Shown: in pieces, positions 18,154 to 30,200 of the stretch
How positions within the stretch are numbered: position 1 is the stretch's first letter
Layout of the letters: each line of letters opens with the position of its first letter
Source of the DNA: Streptococcus sanguinis
Lineage (GTDB): Bacteria; Bacillota; Bacilli; Lactobacillales; Streptococcaceae
Reading direction: 5' to 3'
DNA: 64,000 nucleotides
Assembly: GCF_003943735.1 (NCBI RefSeq)
Contig: NZ_RJMV01000004.1
Span: forward strand, 124,001-188,000
Notes under the pieces: model-generated
The model's database searches: none
The model's input: only the letters and a program-made list of their open reading frames with translations
Told to the model about the DNA's origin: nothing
Made by a program: the position numbers and the translations under genes

Positions 18154-21100
18154 TTAGCCTTCAGACTTTTTCTTTCTCTTCTCTAAACCAATCAGTCCCA
18201 AACCTGATACTCCCGCAAGTAAACTTGCAGCTAAGTATGAGGTTTCTTCTGTACCGGTCTTAGGAAGAGCTTTTGCACCCTCACTCTTAGAAAGAGACGG
18301 CGGTGCAGGCGTAATCGTCCGCTCTGGCTGAACAGGATCTTCTGTCACAGTCGGAACGTAAACCGCTGAAATCGTCTGGCCATTGCGGTCTTTGCGAATC
18401 ACTGTCACACCGTCTGCTTGACCGACAAAGCCCGTTTCCGGTACAAAAGTCACGGTGCCATCTGGCGCAATCGTGTAGGTTCCTTGGCCTGGAACAACCT
18501 TTTCGGTGCTGCCATCCTCAAAAGTTGGCGGAACGGTTGGATTCACGTCGCCTTCAAAGATTGGTTTACCAGTCTGCGGCTGGCCTTTGAGACCCGTGCT
18601 GCCAGTATCTTCTGTGGCAGTGCTTCCCAAAACAGTTGGGGTATAGGTAGCCGTCACGGCATTGCCATAAATATCTGAACGCTTCACGACAACTCCACTG
18701 GCAGTTCCGACAAAGTCAGCTTCTGGTACGAAGGTCACTGCCCCCAGAACGGTAAACCTATAAGTTCCCTCACCCGGAACAACCTTTTCGGTGCTGCCGT
18801 CCGCAAAGGTCGGTGCTACCGCTTGGTCAATCGCCCCTTCAAAGGTAGGCGTGCCTGTTTGAGCTTGACCCTTGCGACCGCTAGACACACTGTCCTTGCT
18901 GGTTGATGGTTCAACCACGGTTGGAACATAGCGAGCTGTCACTGAGGTGCCATTTTTATCACGACGGACAAGGGTCACACCGCTTCCCTGACCAAGGAAA
19001 TCAGCTTCTGGAGTGAAAGTAACTGTACCGTCTGGTGAGATAGTGTACGTTCCTTGACCTGGAATGGTCTTTTCCTTACTTCCATCTTCGAAGCTTGGTG
19101 CAATCGTCTCATCAATTGGCACAAGTGGATCACCTGCTTCAAAGACAGGTTTGCCAGTTTGAACATGACCTTTGATATTCGTAGAGGTCGCATCTTTACC
19201 AGTTGGACTTACCTTGGTAAACTCTGGACTATAGGTAGCCGTTACTGGTGTACCGTTCTCATCAACACGTTTCACAGTAACTGGATCTGGCTTGCCTACG
19301 AATTGCTTCTCAGGAGTGAAGGTCACTGCCCCATCTGGAGAGATAGTGTAAGTTCCTTGGCCTGGAATGTTCTTCTCTTTACTTCCATCTTCAAAGGTAG
19401 GCTCTACTGTTTCATCAATTGGTACAAGTGGATTACCACCTGTGAAGGTTGGGGTACCGGTTTGTGGAACGCCCTGAGGACCAGTGCTAGTTGCGTTAGT
19501 GCCAGTTGGCGTTACCTTAGTAAACTCTGGACTGTAAGTGGCAGTCACTGGTGTGCCGTTCTTATCAACACGTTTCACAGTAACTGGATCTGGCTTCCCT
19601 ACAAACTGCTTCTCTGGGGTGAAGGTCACTGCGCCATCTGGAGCAATCGTGTATGTTCCTTGACCTGGAATAGTCTTCTCCTTACTTCCATCTCCGAAAG
19701 TTGGCTCAACTGTTTCATCAATTGGAACTAGTGGATCACCACCTGTGAAGGTTGGGGTACCGGTTTGTGGAACGCCCTGAGGACCAGTGCTAGTTGCGTT
19801 AGTGCCAGTTGGCGTTACCTTAGTAAACTCTGGACTGTAAGTGGAAGTCACTGGTGTGCTGTTCTTATCAACACGTTTCACAGTAACTGGATCTGGCTTG
19901 CCTACGAATTGCTTCTCAGGAGTGAAGGTCACTGCCCCATCTGGAGAGATAGTGTAAGTTCCTTGACCTGGAATGTTCTTCTCTTTACTTCCATCTTCAA
20001 AGGTAGGCTCTACTGTTTCATCAATTGGTACAAGTGGATTACCACCTGTGAAGGTTGGGGTACCGGTTTGTGGAACGCCCTGAGGACCAGTGCTAGTTGC
20101 GTTAGTGCCAGTTGGCGTTACCTTAGTAAACTCTGGACTGTAAGTGGAAGTCACTGGTGTGCCGTTCTTATCAACACGTTTCACAGTAACTGGATCTGGC
20201 TTGCCTACGAATTGCTTCTCAGGAGTGAAGGTCACTGCCCCATCTGGAGCAATCGTGTAAGTTCCTTGACCTGGAATGTTCTTCTCTTTACTTCCATCTT
20301 CAAAGGTCGGTTCAACTGTTTCATCAATCGGAACTAGTGGGTCACCGCCCGCAAAGGTTGGAGTGCCCGTTTGTGGAAGACCTTGAGGGCCAGTGCCAGT
20401 CGCATTAGTACCTACCGGCGTTACCTTAGTAACAGTTGGCGTGTAAGTTGCAGTCACTTCCGTGCCATTTTTATCAATACGTTTTACTGTAACTGGTGTT
20501 GGTGTGCCAACATACTGTTTCTCAGGAGTAAAAGTGATAGAACCATCTGAGTTAATAGTGTATATCCCCACTCCCTGAACAGTCTTCTTAGGCTGACCAT
20601 CTTCGAAAGTCATTGGAGAATCCATGTCAATTGGAACAGCTGAGTCGCCAGGAGTGAAAGTGGGCGTCCCCTTTTGCGCTTGACCTTGGAGGCCGGTTGA
20701 TTCAGCATTGATGCTAGTTGGAGTTACTTGCGTAACGTTTGGCCAATAAACTGCATCTGCAGTAGAACCGTTCTTATCCCTTACACGAAGATGTGCAGGA
20801 GTAGGCGTTCCGTAGAAATCAGGAGCAGGTTGGAAGCTAATATCTCCATTAGCTTGAACAGTGTAAGTTCCTTGTAGCTTGCCACTTGCGTCGCTAACTG
20901 CCAAGGTATTACCCTGTTGAACCTGCCCATCCACAACGAATTGTGGTCCTGCTGGGTTTAATGGGACTGTTTGTGTTTGGTTATTAACAGTTGCTTGACC
21001 TGGAGTAAAGTTTAGGTGACTCGTTTGAAGTTTCCCTTGGAGGCCAGTAGTCTGTGTATCTTGACCTGTTGGGGTCGCAGCCTTAACTTCAGCTTGATAA

Positions 21101-24054
21101 GTTGCGGTTACTTCTGTCCCGTTCATATCAACACGTTTAACAGATTCAGCACTTGGACGGCCAGTGTAGCTAGGAACTGGCTGGAAGGTTACACGACCTG
21201 CGTTATCAACCATATAAGTTCCAACATTCGGAACAACCTTAGTTGTTTGACCGTTATCAAAAGTTGGAGCAACTGCCTCATTAATTGGCACACGATTATC
21301 ACCTGGCGTAAAGATCAAATTACCAGATTGTTCAGCACCTTGAATACCTTCAGAGTTTGCTCCTTGTGCTGTTGGAACAACACGAGTTACTGTCGGTTGA
21401 TAGGTTGCACGGTGCTCTGTCCCATCGGTATCATGCAATTGTAGATTGACTGGGTCAACTGTCCCCACAAACGACTTATTCGGAGTGAAAGTCACACGCC
21501 CAGTAGCTGGATCTAACTCAAAGGTTCCCACTTCTTGGCCTTGCGAGGTTGCCTTCGCGCTTGTTCCAACAATACGATTGCCATCAGCATCCAAGAAAGA
21601 GACAGGATTCGTTGCAGATGGTTGAGCAGGTGTCTTAGCAGGATTGCCATCATTAAAGACAATATCTTGCACTTGAGGCAAACCTTGTGCGTCCGTCGAA
21701 CGATGTTCCGTGAAATTCAAAACAGTCGGAATATAGCGAGCATCCATATTATTCAACTTATCGTTGATAACAGGTTCTCCATTATTCTTCGCAATCCAAT
21801 CTGTACTTGCACCATTAGTATCAACACGGCGGATATTAATTCCTTGAGTAGTACCGATAAAGCCAGTGCTAGGTTCAAATATCACATCCACATTTGCACC
21901 CTTGGCTGTTACTTTATATCGTCCCTCAGCAGTACTGTACCAACCGTCGCCATCTGCTGTTAATGTATGACCTGCATTGTCCAAAACGACAGGTGCTACA
22001 GTTGTATCAATAGCCGCTTTCTTGCTTTCATCATTTTGATCAATACCTTGAGGTGTAAACTGAAGAGTAGCTTTCTGAGGCTGGCCGATTATTCCCGTAC
22101 TTTCCTTCTTTTCACCCTTTGGCGGATAGGTCAAGATGACTTCTAAGTCTTCAACTTCCCCACTAAAGGCTGTTCCAGTAGGTTTTTCAATATCTCCCTT
22201 ATTCAGGGCAATGCGGACCCGCATTCCCAGCTTGCTAACTGCAGGATTGGTCATCGCTGGATTATTCTTAAAATTAACAGTATAGTCACCAGCCGTTGTT
22301 ACTTCAGTAAATTCGCTGGCCTCATTTTCATCAAAAACACCGTTTTGATTGAAATCAATCCAAGCACGAATATAGGCCTTGCTATTGCCATTGGCAGATG
22401 CTTGGAGACGAACTGAGTAGTCACCATTTTGAAGACGATTAACTCGGAAAAGGTTATTTGTCTTACCAGTCAAATCAGAAGGCAAGAGCTGATCAACCCC
22501 TTCGTCTGCGTGATCAGTATCGTCATCATGTCTCCAGTCATTACCCGAAGTAGTATCAATATCAGCTTCAACTCGACCCAAGAATGGCTGAGGAGTTCTT
22601 GCACCTGTATTGGCATCATAACCAGAAATAGCATGAACAGCATTTCCATAAGAAGCTGGTGCATCTCCTTCATCAACTACCATAAAACCAATCATAGCAG
22701 CTTGCTGACCAGAAGAAGCAATATAAATTCCAACTTCTGAAGCACCTCGTGTCATCACAATCGGAACTGTGTGATCTTTAGAAGTATTAGGACCAAAGAC
22801 CTGGGAGCCTAAGCCTCCTGTTTTTTGATCTGGATTAGTAAAAGCAGTCCAGTCGATTACAGGTATAGTCGCATTATCTCCTATATATTGACCATATCTG
22901 TTAGGGTTCATTGGGGCATAAGTTTCGGTAATTACAGACCCATCTGTCCGAACACGTTTCCATTCTGCCAAGTGTTCCCATCCTTGGCCATTGGTCGTGA
23001 AGATAGCATACTCCCCTGGGTTGGCTTCTTCTCCATCAGACATGATAACCGTTGCTTTTACAGGTTTTCCAAGGTAAGTCGCTTCTACCTTGAATTTTAT
23101 ACCGTAGCTAGCACCATTTTTAGGGACTTGTAATTGAGTCTTTCGACCATTGGTGTTAATCCCTTGGTCTCGGACGGCTGTCCATTGATTCTGTTCCGCT
23201 CCTATAATTTTCGGTCTAGCTGAATCTCCTTCGGCTTCTTGCTTTTTATAGTCTTCATTTACATATCTGAACCAAGTGTTTTTCGCATTCGGATCATAGC
23301 TGTTTTCATACTCAGTACCCTTGACGCGGTCACGATAAATCTCTGTTGAGTGGAAAGGTTTTAATTCCGTCACTGTCAGTTTAATACGATAGCCTGGAGA
23401 AATTTCTTTCTCATAGACAGTACCAACTTTAAAGGAATCATCCGTATCTAAGTTACTAATGGCAGTTTTATCGCCAAGATCCAGCCAGTTGATTTGCTTC
23501 ATCAACTCCGTGGGGTTCTTTTTTTCAGAGTCAGCCAAAGTAGGCTTCTCAATGGTGTTGTTAGGATCACCATCTCGAAGACCAGTAGGTGCCGCATCCC
23601 GTCTTACGCGACGAGAGCGACTAGGCTGAGCAGTCTCTGTAGTTCCTGCCGGTTGAGCAGGAGCTGGTTGGGCATTATCTTCAGTCTTAACTTCTGCAGG
23701 AACAACAGCTGGTGCAAAGGTAGTTTCTGTCGCTGGCTGCTCACTTGTTGACTTATCAACTGAATCATGCCTTGCAGTAGCTACCGCAGACGCATCTTCT
23801 GCTTGAACTGCAATAGTGTCAGGCTTATTTTCCTCAGCTGGTGAATTTACTGATTCTGCAGTACTTACTGAGGAATCAGCTATGCCTGTTTGAGAAACCT
23901 CGCTTTGAGTCCCAGAAGAAACAGTTTCATCAGCACTAACCTGCGCAGCTGCTCCCAAAAGAAGCAGGGTTGATAAGAGCACAGAACAAACACCGACGTT
24001 TAGTTTCCGAATCGAAAACTTACGCAGGTGAGGATTAAATAAATCTTTTCCCAT
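18154..24054 (-). CDS. CshA-family fibrillar surface adhesin, 1966 residues (csh copy 2)
   Basis: The shortest of the three fibril proteins. The signal peptide and first ~40 residues are almost identical to copy 1. The disordered region (~45-150, rich in Pro, Ala, Glu) again ends in RSRRVRRD. The non-repetitive region shows ISPGYRIKLTVTELKPF, an RGASEVGIYIASSGQQA segment and a GEVED domain (DFNQNGVFDENEASEF). From ~642 come two divergent and ten regular ~101-residue repeats; repeats 5 to 7 are nearly identical even in DNA. The end is ALPKTGTEE, membrane segment, KRKKK tail. Cell-wall anchoring by sortase A and fibril-mediated adhesion are inferred from the CshA family. It lies between copies 1 and 3 with its own promoter and terminator. 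Confidence 0.95.
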   Translation of the reverse strand: MGKDLFNPHLRKFSIRKLNVGVCSVLLSTLLLLGAAAQVSADETVSSGTQSEVSQTGIADSSVSTAESVNSPAEENKPDTIAVQAEDASAVATARHDSVDKSTSEQPATETTFAPAVVPAEVKTEDNAQPAPAQPAGTTETAQPSRSRRVRRDAAPTGLRDGDPNNTIEKPTLADSEKKNPTELMKQINWLDLGDKTAISNLDTDDSFKVGTVYEKEISPGYRIKLTVTELKPFHSTEIYRDRVKGTEYENSYDPNAKNTWFRYVNEDYKKQEAEGDSARPKIIGAEQNQWTAVRDQGINTNGRKTQLQVPKNGASYGIKFKVEATYLGKPVKATVIMSDGEEANPGEYAIFTTNGQGWEHLAEWKRVRTDGSVITETYAPMNPNRYGQYIGDNATIPVIDWTAFTNPDQKTGGLGSQVFGPNTSKDHTVPIVMTRGASEVGIYIASSGQQAAMIGFMVVDEGDAPASYGNAVHAISGYDANTGARTPQPFLGRVEADIDTTSGNDWRHDDDTDHADEGVDQLLPSDLTGKTNNLFRVNRLQNGDYSVRLQASANGNSKAYIRAWIDFNQNGVFDENEASEFTEVTTAGDYTVNFKNNPAMTNPAVSKLGMRVRIALNKGDIEKPTGTAFSGEVEDLEVILTYPPKGEKKESTGIIGQPQKATLQFTPQGIDQNDESKKAAIDTTVAPVVLDNAGHTLTADGDGWYSTAEGRYKVTAKGANVDVIFEPSTGFIGTTQGINIRRVDTNGASTDWIAKNNGEPVINDKLNNMDARYIPTVLNFTEHRSTDAQGLPQVQDIVFNDGNPAKTPAQPSATNPVSFLDADGNRIVGTSAKATSQGQEVGTFELDPATGRVTFTPNKSFVGTVDPVNLQLHDTDGTEHRATYQPTVTRVVPTAQGANSEGIQGAEQSGNLIFTPGDNRVPINEAVAPTFDNGQTTKVVPNVGTYMVDNAGRVTFQPVPSYTGRPSAESVKRVDMNGTEVTATYQAEVKAATPTGQDTQTTGLQGKLQTSHLNFTPGQATVNNQTQTVPLNPAGPQFVVDGQVQQGNTLAVSDASGKLQGTYTVQANGDISFQPAPDFYGTPTPAHLRVRDKNGSTADAVYWPNVTQVTPTSINAESTGLQGQAQKGTPTFTPGDSAVPIDMDSPMTFEDGQPKKTVQGVGIYTINSDGSITFTPEKQYVGTPTPVTVKRIDKNGTEVTATYTPTVTKVTPVGTNATGTGPQGLPQTGTPTFAGGDPLVPIDETVEPTFEDGSKEKNIPGQGTYTIAPDGAVTFTPEKQFVGKPDPVTVKRVDKNGTPVTSTYSPEFTKVTPTGTNATSTGPQGVPQTGTPTFTGGNPLVPIDETVEPTFEDGSKEKNIPGQGTYTISPDGAVTFTPEKQFVGKPDPVTVKRVDKNSTPVTSTYSPEFTKVTPTGTNATSTGPQGVPQTGTPTFTGGDPLVPIDETVEPTFGDGSKEKTIPGQGTYTIAPDGAVTFTPEKQFVGKPDPVTVKRVDKNGTPVTATYSPEFTKVTPTGTNATSTGPQGVPQTGTPTFTGGNPLVPIDETVEPTFEDGSKEKNIPGQGTYTISPDGAVTFTPEKQFVGKPDPVTVKRVDENGTPVTATYSPEFTKVSPTGKDATSTNIKGHVQTGKPVFEAGDPLVPIDETIAPSFEDGSKEKTIPGQGTYTISPDGTVTFTPEADFLGQGSGVTLVRRDKNGTSVTARYVPTVVEPSTSKDSVSSGRKGQAQTGTPTFEGAIDQAVAPTFADGSTEKVVPGEGTYRFTVLGAVTFVPEADFVGTASGVVVKRSDIYGNAVTATYTPTVLGSTATEDTGSTGLKGQPQTGKPIFEGDVNPTVPPTFEDGSTEKVVPGQGTYTIAPDGTVTFVPETGFVGQADGVTVIRKDRNGQTISAVYVPTVTEDPVQPERTITPAPPSLSKSEGAKALPKTGTEETSYLAASLLAGVSGLGLIGLEKRKKKSEG
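18337..22128 (-). repeat. fibril repeat array of csh copy 2 (2 divergent + 10 regular units)
   Basis: The block at 19441, 19744 and 20047 begins with the same string (TGTGAAGGTTGGGGTACCGG on the plus strand) at exact 303-bp steps. About 100 bp after each start I see no difference. One unit here (about 20745-21050) is longer, with a VNNQTQTVPLNPAGPQF insertion. Repeat number is likely to vary by slippage or recombination. Confidence 0.88.
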
Positions 24055-24091
24055 AATAATCTCCTAAATAATCATTTAAATTGCAGCTTTT

Positions 24092-24131
24092 ATTATACAC
24101 TATTCTATTTTAGTTATCCATATATATAACT
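24092..24131 (-). promoter_or_regulatory. promoter of csh copy 2 with shared 20-bp palindrome
   Basis: TATAAT (24097-24092) and, 14 nt further upstream, AGTTATCCATATATATAACT (24112-24131). In this copy the arms AGTTAT/ATAACT pair perfectly, making it the clearest operator-like version. It overlaps the expected -35. Confidence 0.7.
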
Positions 24132-24165
24132 ATTATTGTAACAAACTAACATTGTAATTAGACAC

Positions 24166-24194
24166 TTTGTTAAAAATAGTCTATTTTTAACAAA
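24166..24194. repeat. 14-bp perfect inverted repeat upstream of csh copy 2
   Basis: TTTGTTAAAAATAG (24166-24179) and its exact complement CTATTTTTAACAAA (24181-24194) flank a single base. It lies between the terminator of copy 3 and the copy 2 promoter. No clean T-run follows on either strand, so it is more likely a structural or protein-binding element than a terminator. Confidence 0.7.
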
Positions 24195-24199
24195 AAATA

Positions 24200-24225
24200 G
24201 GAAAGATCCATAAACGAATCTTTCC
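24200..24225 (-). terminator. terminator of csh copy 3
   Basis: GGAAAGAT (24200-24207) pairs with ATCTTTCC (24218-24225), with TATTTTTTG following on the minus strand. It is related in sequence to the hairpins at 18089-18112 and 34584-34607. Confidence 0.8.
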
Positions 24226-24263
24226 TCTTTCAATCTAGAGTCTGAAACCTAAGCTCTCACCAT

Positions 24264-27200
24264 TTAATCTTCAGACTTTTTCTTTCTCTTCTCTAAGCCA
24301 ATCAGTCCCAAACCTGATACTCCCGCAAGTAAACTTGCAGCTAAGTATGAGGTTTCTTCTGTACCAGTCTTAGGAAGGGATTTTGCACCCTCACTCTTAG
24401 AAAGAGACGGTGGTGCAGGTGTAATCGTCCGCTCCGGCTGAACAGGATTTTCTGTCACAGTCGGAACGTAAACCGCTGAAATCGTCTGACCATTGCGGTC
24501 TTTGCGAATCACTGTTACGCCGTCAGCTTGACCGACAAAGCCCGTTTCCGGTACAAAGGTCACAGTACCATCTGGCGCAATCGTGTAAGTACCTTGGCCT
24601 GGAACAGCCTTTTCGGTGCTGCCATCCTCGAAAGTTGGCGGAACGGTTGGATCCACGTCGCCTTCAAAGATAGGTTTACCAGTCTGAGGCTGCCCTTTAA
24701 GCCCAGTGCTGCTGGTATCTTCTGTATCAGTGCTTCCCAATACAGTCGGAGTATAAGTCGCTGTTACGGCATTGCCATAAATATCTGAACGCTTCACGAC
24801 AACTCCGCGAGCAGTTCCGACAAAGTCGGCTTCCGGCACAAAGGTCACTGCTCCCAGCATATTGAACCTGTAAGTTCCCTCACCTGGGACAACCATTTCG
24901 GTGCTGCCGTCCGCAAAGGTCGGTGCTACTGCCTGGTCAATCGCCCCTTCAAAGGTTGGCGTGCCCGTTTGAGCTTGACCCTTGCGACCGCTGGACACAC
25001 TGTTCTTGCTGGTTGATGGTTCAACCACGGTTGGAACATAGCGAGCCGTCACTGAGCTGCCATTCTTATCACGACGGACAAGGGTCACACCGCTTCCCTG
25101 ACCAAGGAAATCAGCTTCTGGAGTGAAGGTGACTGTACCATCTGGTGCGATAGTATAAGTTCCCTGACCCGGAATAGTCTTTTCCTTGCTTTCGTCTTCG
25201 AAGGTTGGCTCTACTAACTCATCAATTGGAACCAATGGATCACCTGCTTCGAAGACAGGTTTGCCAGTCTGAACATGCCCCTTGATATTTGTAGAGGTCG
25301 CATTTTTACCAGTTGGGACTACTGCTTTCACTATTGCTTGATATTTGACAATAACAGGAGTTCCGTTAGTATCTAAACGAATCAATCCCAGTTCTGACGT
25401 TTCACCCTTGAATTGTTTTATTGGAGTAAAGGTCACCTTGTTATCCGCATCCACTTCGAACTTACCAACATTTGGCACTTCTTTAATATTCTTTCCGTTA
25501 CCAAAGAGTGGAGTCGAACCTGCTGGGAATGGAACTAATTTATGTCCTGGCGTGAAAGTCACTTGACCTTTTTGAACCTGACCTTGCAGACCTTCTGTCT
25601 TAGTGCCAGTACCAGTCGGAGTTACCTTAGTGAACTCTGGACTGTAGGTCGCAGTTACTGGTGTACCATTTTTATCTACTCGTTTCACAGTGATTGGATC
25701 TGGTTTGCCCACAAACTGCTTGTCGGGAGTGAAGGTTACTGCGCCATCCGGAGTAATGGTATAAGTTCCCTGACCTGGAATGGTCTTCTTCTTGCTTCCA
25801 TCTTCGAAAGTTGGCTCTACTGTCTCATCGATCGGAACTAGTGGGTCTGCACCTTTGAAAGTTGGAGTGCCGGTTTGCGGAAGACCTTGTGGGCCAGTGC
25901 TCATTACGGTTGTGCCTGTTGGAGTCACCTCTTTCACTACCGCTTGGTACTTAACTGTAACAGGGGTGCCATTGACATCAGTGCGAGTTAATTCGAGTTC
26001 TGGTGTCTCACCCTTGAATTGTTTGTCGGGAGTGAAGGTCACCTTGCCGTCTGCGTCCACTTCAAACTTACCAACATTTGGTACTTCTTTAACTGTGGAA
26101 CCATTGTCAAATAACGGAGTCGAATCCGCTGGGAATGGAACTGAATCATGACCAGGCGTGAAGGTCACTTTGCCTTCTTGGACTTGGCCTTGAAGCCCTT
26201 CTGTCTTGACACCAGTACCAGTTGGAGTTACCTTGGTGAACTCTGGACTGTAGGTCGCTGTTACTGGTGTGCCATTCTTGTCCACTCGCTTGACTGTGAT
26301 TGGGTCCGGCTTACCTACAAACTGCTTGTCCGGTGTGAAGGTCACTACGCCATCTGGAGTAATGGTGTAAGTTCCCTGACCTGGAATATTTTTCTCTTTG
26401 TTTCCATCTTCGAAGATTGGCTCAACTGTTTCGTCAATCGGAACTAGTGGGTCACCACCTGTGAAGGTTGGAGTACCCGTTTGAGGAAGGCCTTGTGGGC
26501 CAGTGCTAGTTGCAGTAGTACCTATTGGGGTCACTTTCTCAACAGTTGGTGTGTACTTAGCCGTCACTGGTGTACCATTCTTATCTACCCGCTTAACAGT
26601 TACCGGATCTGGTGTACCAACATATTGCTTGTCAGGTGTGAAAGTAACAGATCCATCTGGCGTTACTTCGAAGATTCCGACATTTGGAACTTCCTTGCGT
26701 TTGCTTCCATCATCGAATGTCGCTGGAGTATCATTATCCAGTGGTACATTCGGGTCGCCACCGACAAAGTTTGGTTTACCCGTTTGTGGTCGGCCTTGTG
26801 GACCAGTGCTAGTTGACGTAGTAGCTGTTGGAGTTACCTCTCTCACTACTGCTTGGTACTTGACAGTTGCTGGTGTTCCATTAGCATCAGTCCGAGTCAA
26901 TTCGAGTTCTGGCGTTTCACCCTTGAATTGTTTGTCTGGAGTGAAAGTAACCTTGCCATCCGCATCCACTTCAAACTTACCAACATTCGGCACTTCTTTG
27001 ACAGAAGAACCATTATCGAACATCGGAGTTGAACCTGCCGGGAATGGAACTAATTTATGCCCTGGCGTGAAGGTAACTTTCCCTTCTTGAACTTGGCCTT
27101 GAAGTCCTTCTGTCTTAGTACCGGTTCCTGTCGGAGTTACAGCAGTCACAGTCGCTTGATAGTTAGCCTTAGCTACTGTACCATTGGCATCGGCACGGCT

Positions 27201-30200
27201 GAGTTCGATTTCTGAAGTTTTGCCTACAAAGGTTTTGACTGGAGTAAAGGTGACATTACCCTCTCCGTCTACTTCGAACTTACCAACTTTGGCAATTTCT
27301 TTGACATTTGTGCCAGTATCAAAGACTGGCGTACTGTTTTCTGGGAAGCCGACTTGCGGATTTCCTGCTTCAAAAGTAATCTTACCTTTTTGAACTTGGC
27401 CTTGAAGCCCCTCTGTCTGAGCACCTGTGGCTCTTGGAGTGACTTTTTCAACAGTTGGTGTGTACTTAGCCGTCACTGGTGTACCATTCTTATCTACCCG
27501 CTTAACAGTTACCGGATCTGGTGTACCAATATATTGCTTGTCAGGTGTGAAAGTAACAGATCCATCTGGCGTTACTTCGAAGACTCCGACATTTGGAACT
27601 TCCTTGCGTTTGCTTCCATCATCGAATGTCGCTGGAGTATCATTATCCAGTGGTACATTCGGGTCGCCACCAACAAAGTTTGGTTTACCTGTTTGAGGGC
27701 GGCCTTGTGGGCCTGTACTGGTTGAGGTGGTGCCTGTTGGAGCTACCTCTTTCACTACCGCTTGGTACTTGACGGTTACTGATGTTCCATTGGCATCAAT
27801 GCGAGTCAATTCGAGTTCCGGTGTTTCACCCTTGAATTGTTTGTCTGGAGTGAAAGTCACCTTGCCGTCCGCATCCACTTCGAACTTACCAACATTTGGC
27901 ACTTCTTTAACTGCGGTACCATTATCGAATAATGGAGTTGAACCTGCTGGGAATGGTACAGAGGCATGACCAGGTGTGAAGCTAACATGACCTTCTTGAA
28001 CCTGACCTTGCAATCCTTCAGTCTTATCACCAGTACCAGTTGGAGTTACCTTAGTAAACTCTGGACTGTAAGTTGCCGTCACTGGAGTGCCGTTCTTATC
28101 CACTCGCTTCACTGTGATTGGGTCCGGTTTACCTACAAACTGCTTGTCTGGTGTGAAGGTCACTGCGCCATCTGGAGTTATGGTGTAAGTGCCCTGACCT
28201 GGAATCTTCTTCTCCTTACTTCCATCTGCGAAAGTTGGCTCAACGGTTTCATCGATTGGAACCAGTGGATCTCCACCCTCAAAGGTTGGGGTACCAGTTT
28301 GTGGAAGGCCTTGAGGACCGGTGCTGGTTGCATTAGTACCTGTTGGAGTTACTTTAGTAAATTCTGGGCTGTAAGTTGCCGTTACTGGAGTGCCATTCTT
28401 GTCCACTCGCTTCACTGTGATTGGGTCCGGTTTACCTACAAACTGCTTGTCCGGTGTGAAGGTCACTACGCCATCTGGAGTAATGGTGTAAGTTCCTTGG
28501 CCTGGAATCTTCTTCTCCTTACTTCCATCTGCGAAAGTTGGTTCAACTGTTTCATCAATCGGAACTAGTGGGTCCGCAGCTTTGAAGATTGGAGTTCCTG
28601 TTTGTGGGATACCTTGTGGACCGGTGCTCGTAACGGTAGTACCTATCGGAGTTACTTCTTTCACTATCGCTTGGTACTTGACTGTTACTGGAGTTCCGTT
28701 GGCATCCACACGAATAATTCCTAATTCTGGTGTTTCACCCTTGAACTGCTTGTCTGGAGTGAAAGTTACACTGCCATCAGCATCTACTTCGAACTTACCG
28801 ATATTTGGTACTTCTTTAATATTTTTTCCGTTACCAAATAGCGGAGTCGAGCCTGCTGGGAATGGAACTAATTCATGACCTGGTGTGAAGGTGACATGAC
28901 CTTTTTGAACCTGACCTTGCAAGCCCTCTGTCTTGTCACCAGTACCTGTCGGAGTAACAGCGGTCACAATCGCTTGGTAATTGGCTTTTGCTGCTGTACC
29001 GTTGATATCTGTACGGCTGAGTTCAACTTCTGGTGTCTTACCGACAAACGATTTGACTGGTGTGAAAGTAACATTCCCCTCTGTATCAACCTCGAACTTA
29101 CCGACTTTGGCAATTTCTTTTACAGTAGTACCAGTATCAAAGACCGGTGTGCTGTCGGTTGGGAAGCCGACTTGCGGACTTCCTGCTTCAAAAGTAACCT
29201 TGCCTTTTTGAACTTGGCCTTGAAGCCCCTCCGTCTGAGCACCTGTCGCTCTTGGAGTCACTTTCTCAACAGTTGGCGTATACTTGGCTGTCACAGGAGT
29301 GCCATTTTTGTCCACTCGCTTAACAATAACCGGATCTGGTGTGCCAACAAATTGCTTATCTGGGGTAAAGGTGACAGAACCGTCTGGTGCCACTTCAAAG
29401 ATACCGACATTTGGAACAACCTTGCGCTTGCTTCCGTCATCGAAAGTAGCCGGAGTATCATTATCCAGTGGAACTCCCGGAGTGCCGCTCACGAAGTTTG
29501 GCTTGCCTGTTTGTGGACGGCCTTGCTCACCAGTGCTGGTGATATTTGTTCCCGTTGGAACCACTTCTTTCACCACTGCTTGGTATTTGACGGTAACAGG
29601 AGTGCCATTCACATCTGCTCGAACCAATGTCAGCTCAGGAGTGATTCCCTTAAACTGCTTGTCTGGCGTGAAAGTCACCTTGCCATTCGCATCCACTTCA
29701 AATTTACCAACGGTTGGAATCTCTTTAACAGTCAAACCATTGTCAAAGAGCGGAGTTGTTTCAGCTGGGAATGGAACTGAGGCATGACCAGGTGTGAAGG
29801 TAACATGGCCTTCTTGAACCTGACCTTGCAATCCTTCTGTCTTATCTCCAGTACCAGTTGGAGTGACTTTAGTAAACTCAGGACTGTAAGTCGCAGTGAC
29901 TGGTGTACCATTCTTATCAACACGTTTCACTGTCACTGAATCTGGCTTTCCTACAAACTGCTTCTCTGGTGTGAAGGTAACTGTGCCATCTGGTGCAATG
30001 GTGTAAGTTCCCTGACCTGGAATAGCCTTTTTCTTACTGCCATCTTCGAAAGTTGGCTCTACTGCTTCATCAATTGGAACCAGTAGATCACCACCTTGGA
30101 AAGTTGGGGTACCCGTCTGAGGAAGACCTTGTGGACCGGTGCTAGTCACATTAGTTCCTGTTGGAGTTACTGGTGTAACTGTCGCGATATAAGTGACTTT

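Noticed and set aside
24166-24194. Perfect 14-bp palindrome upstream of csh copy 2 as a second terminator
   Set aside because: A proper terminator of copy 3 already lies at 24200-24225 and no clean T-run follows this palindrome; kept only as a repeat.
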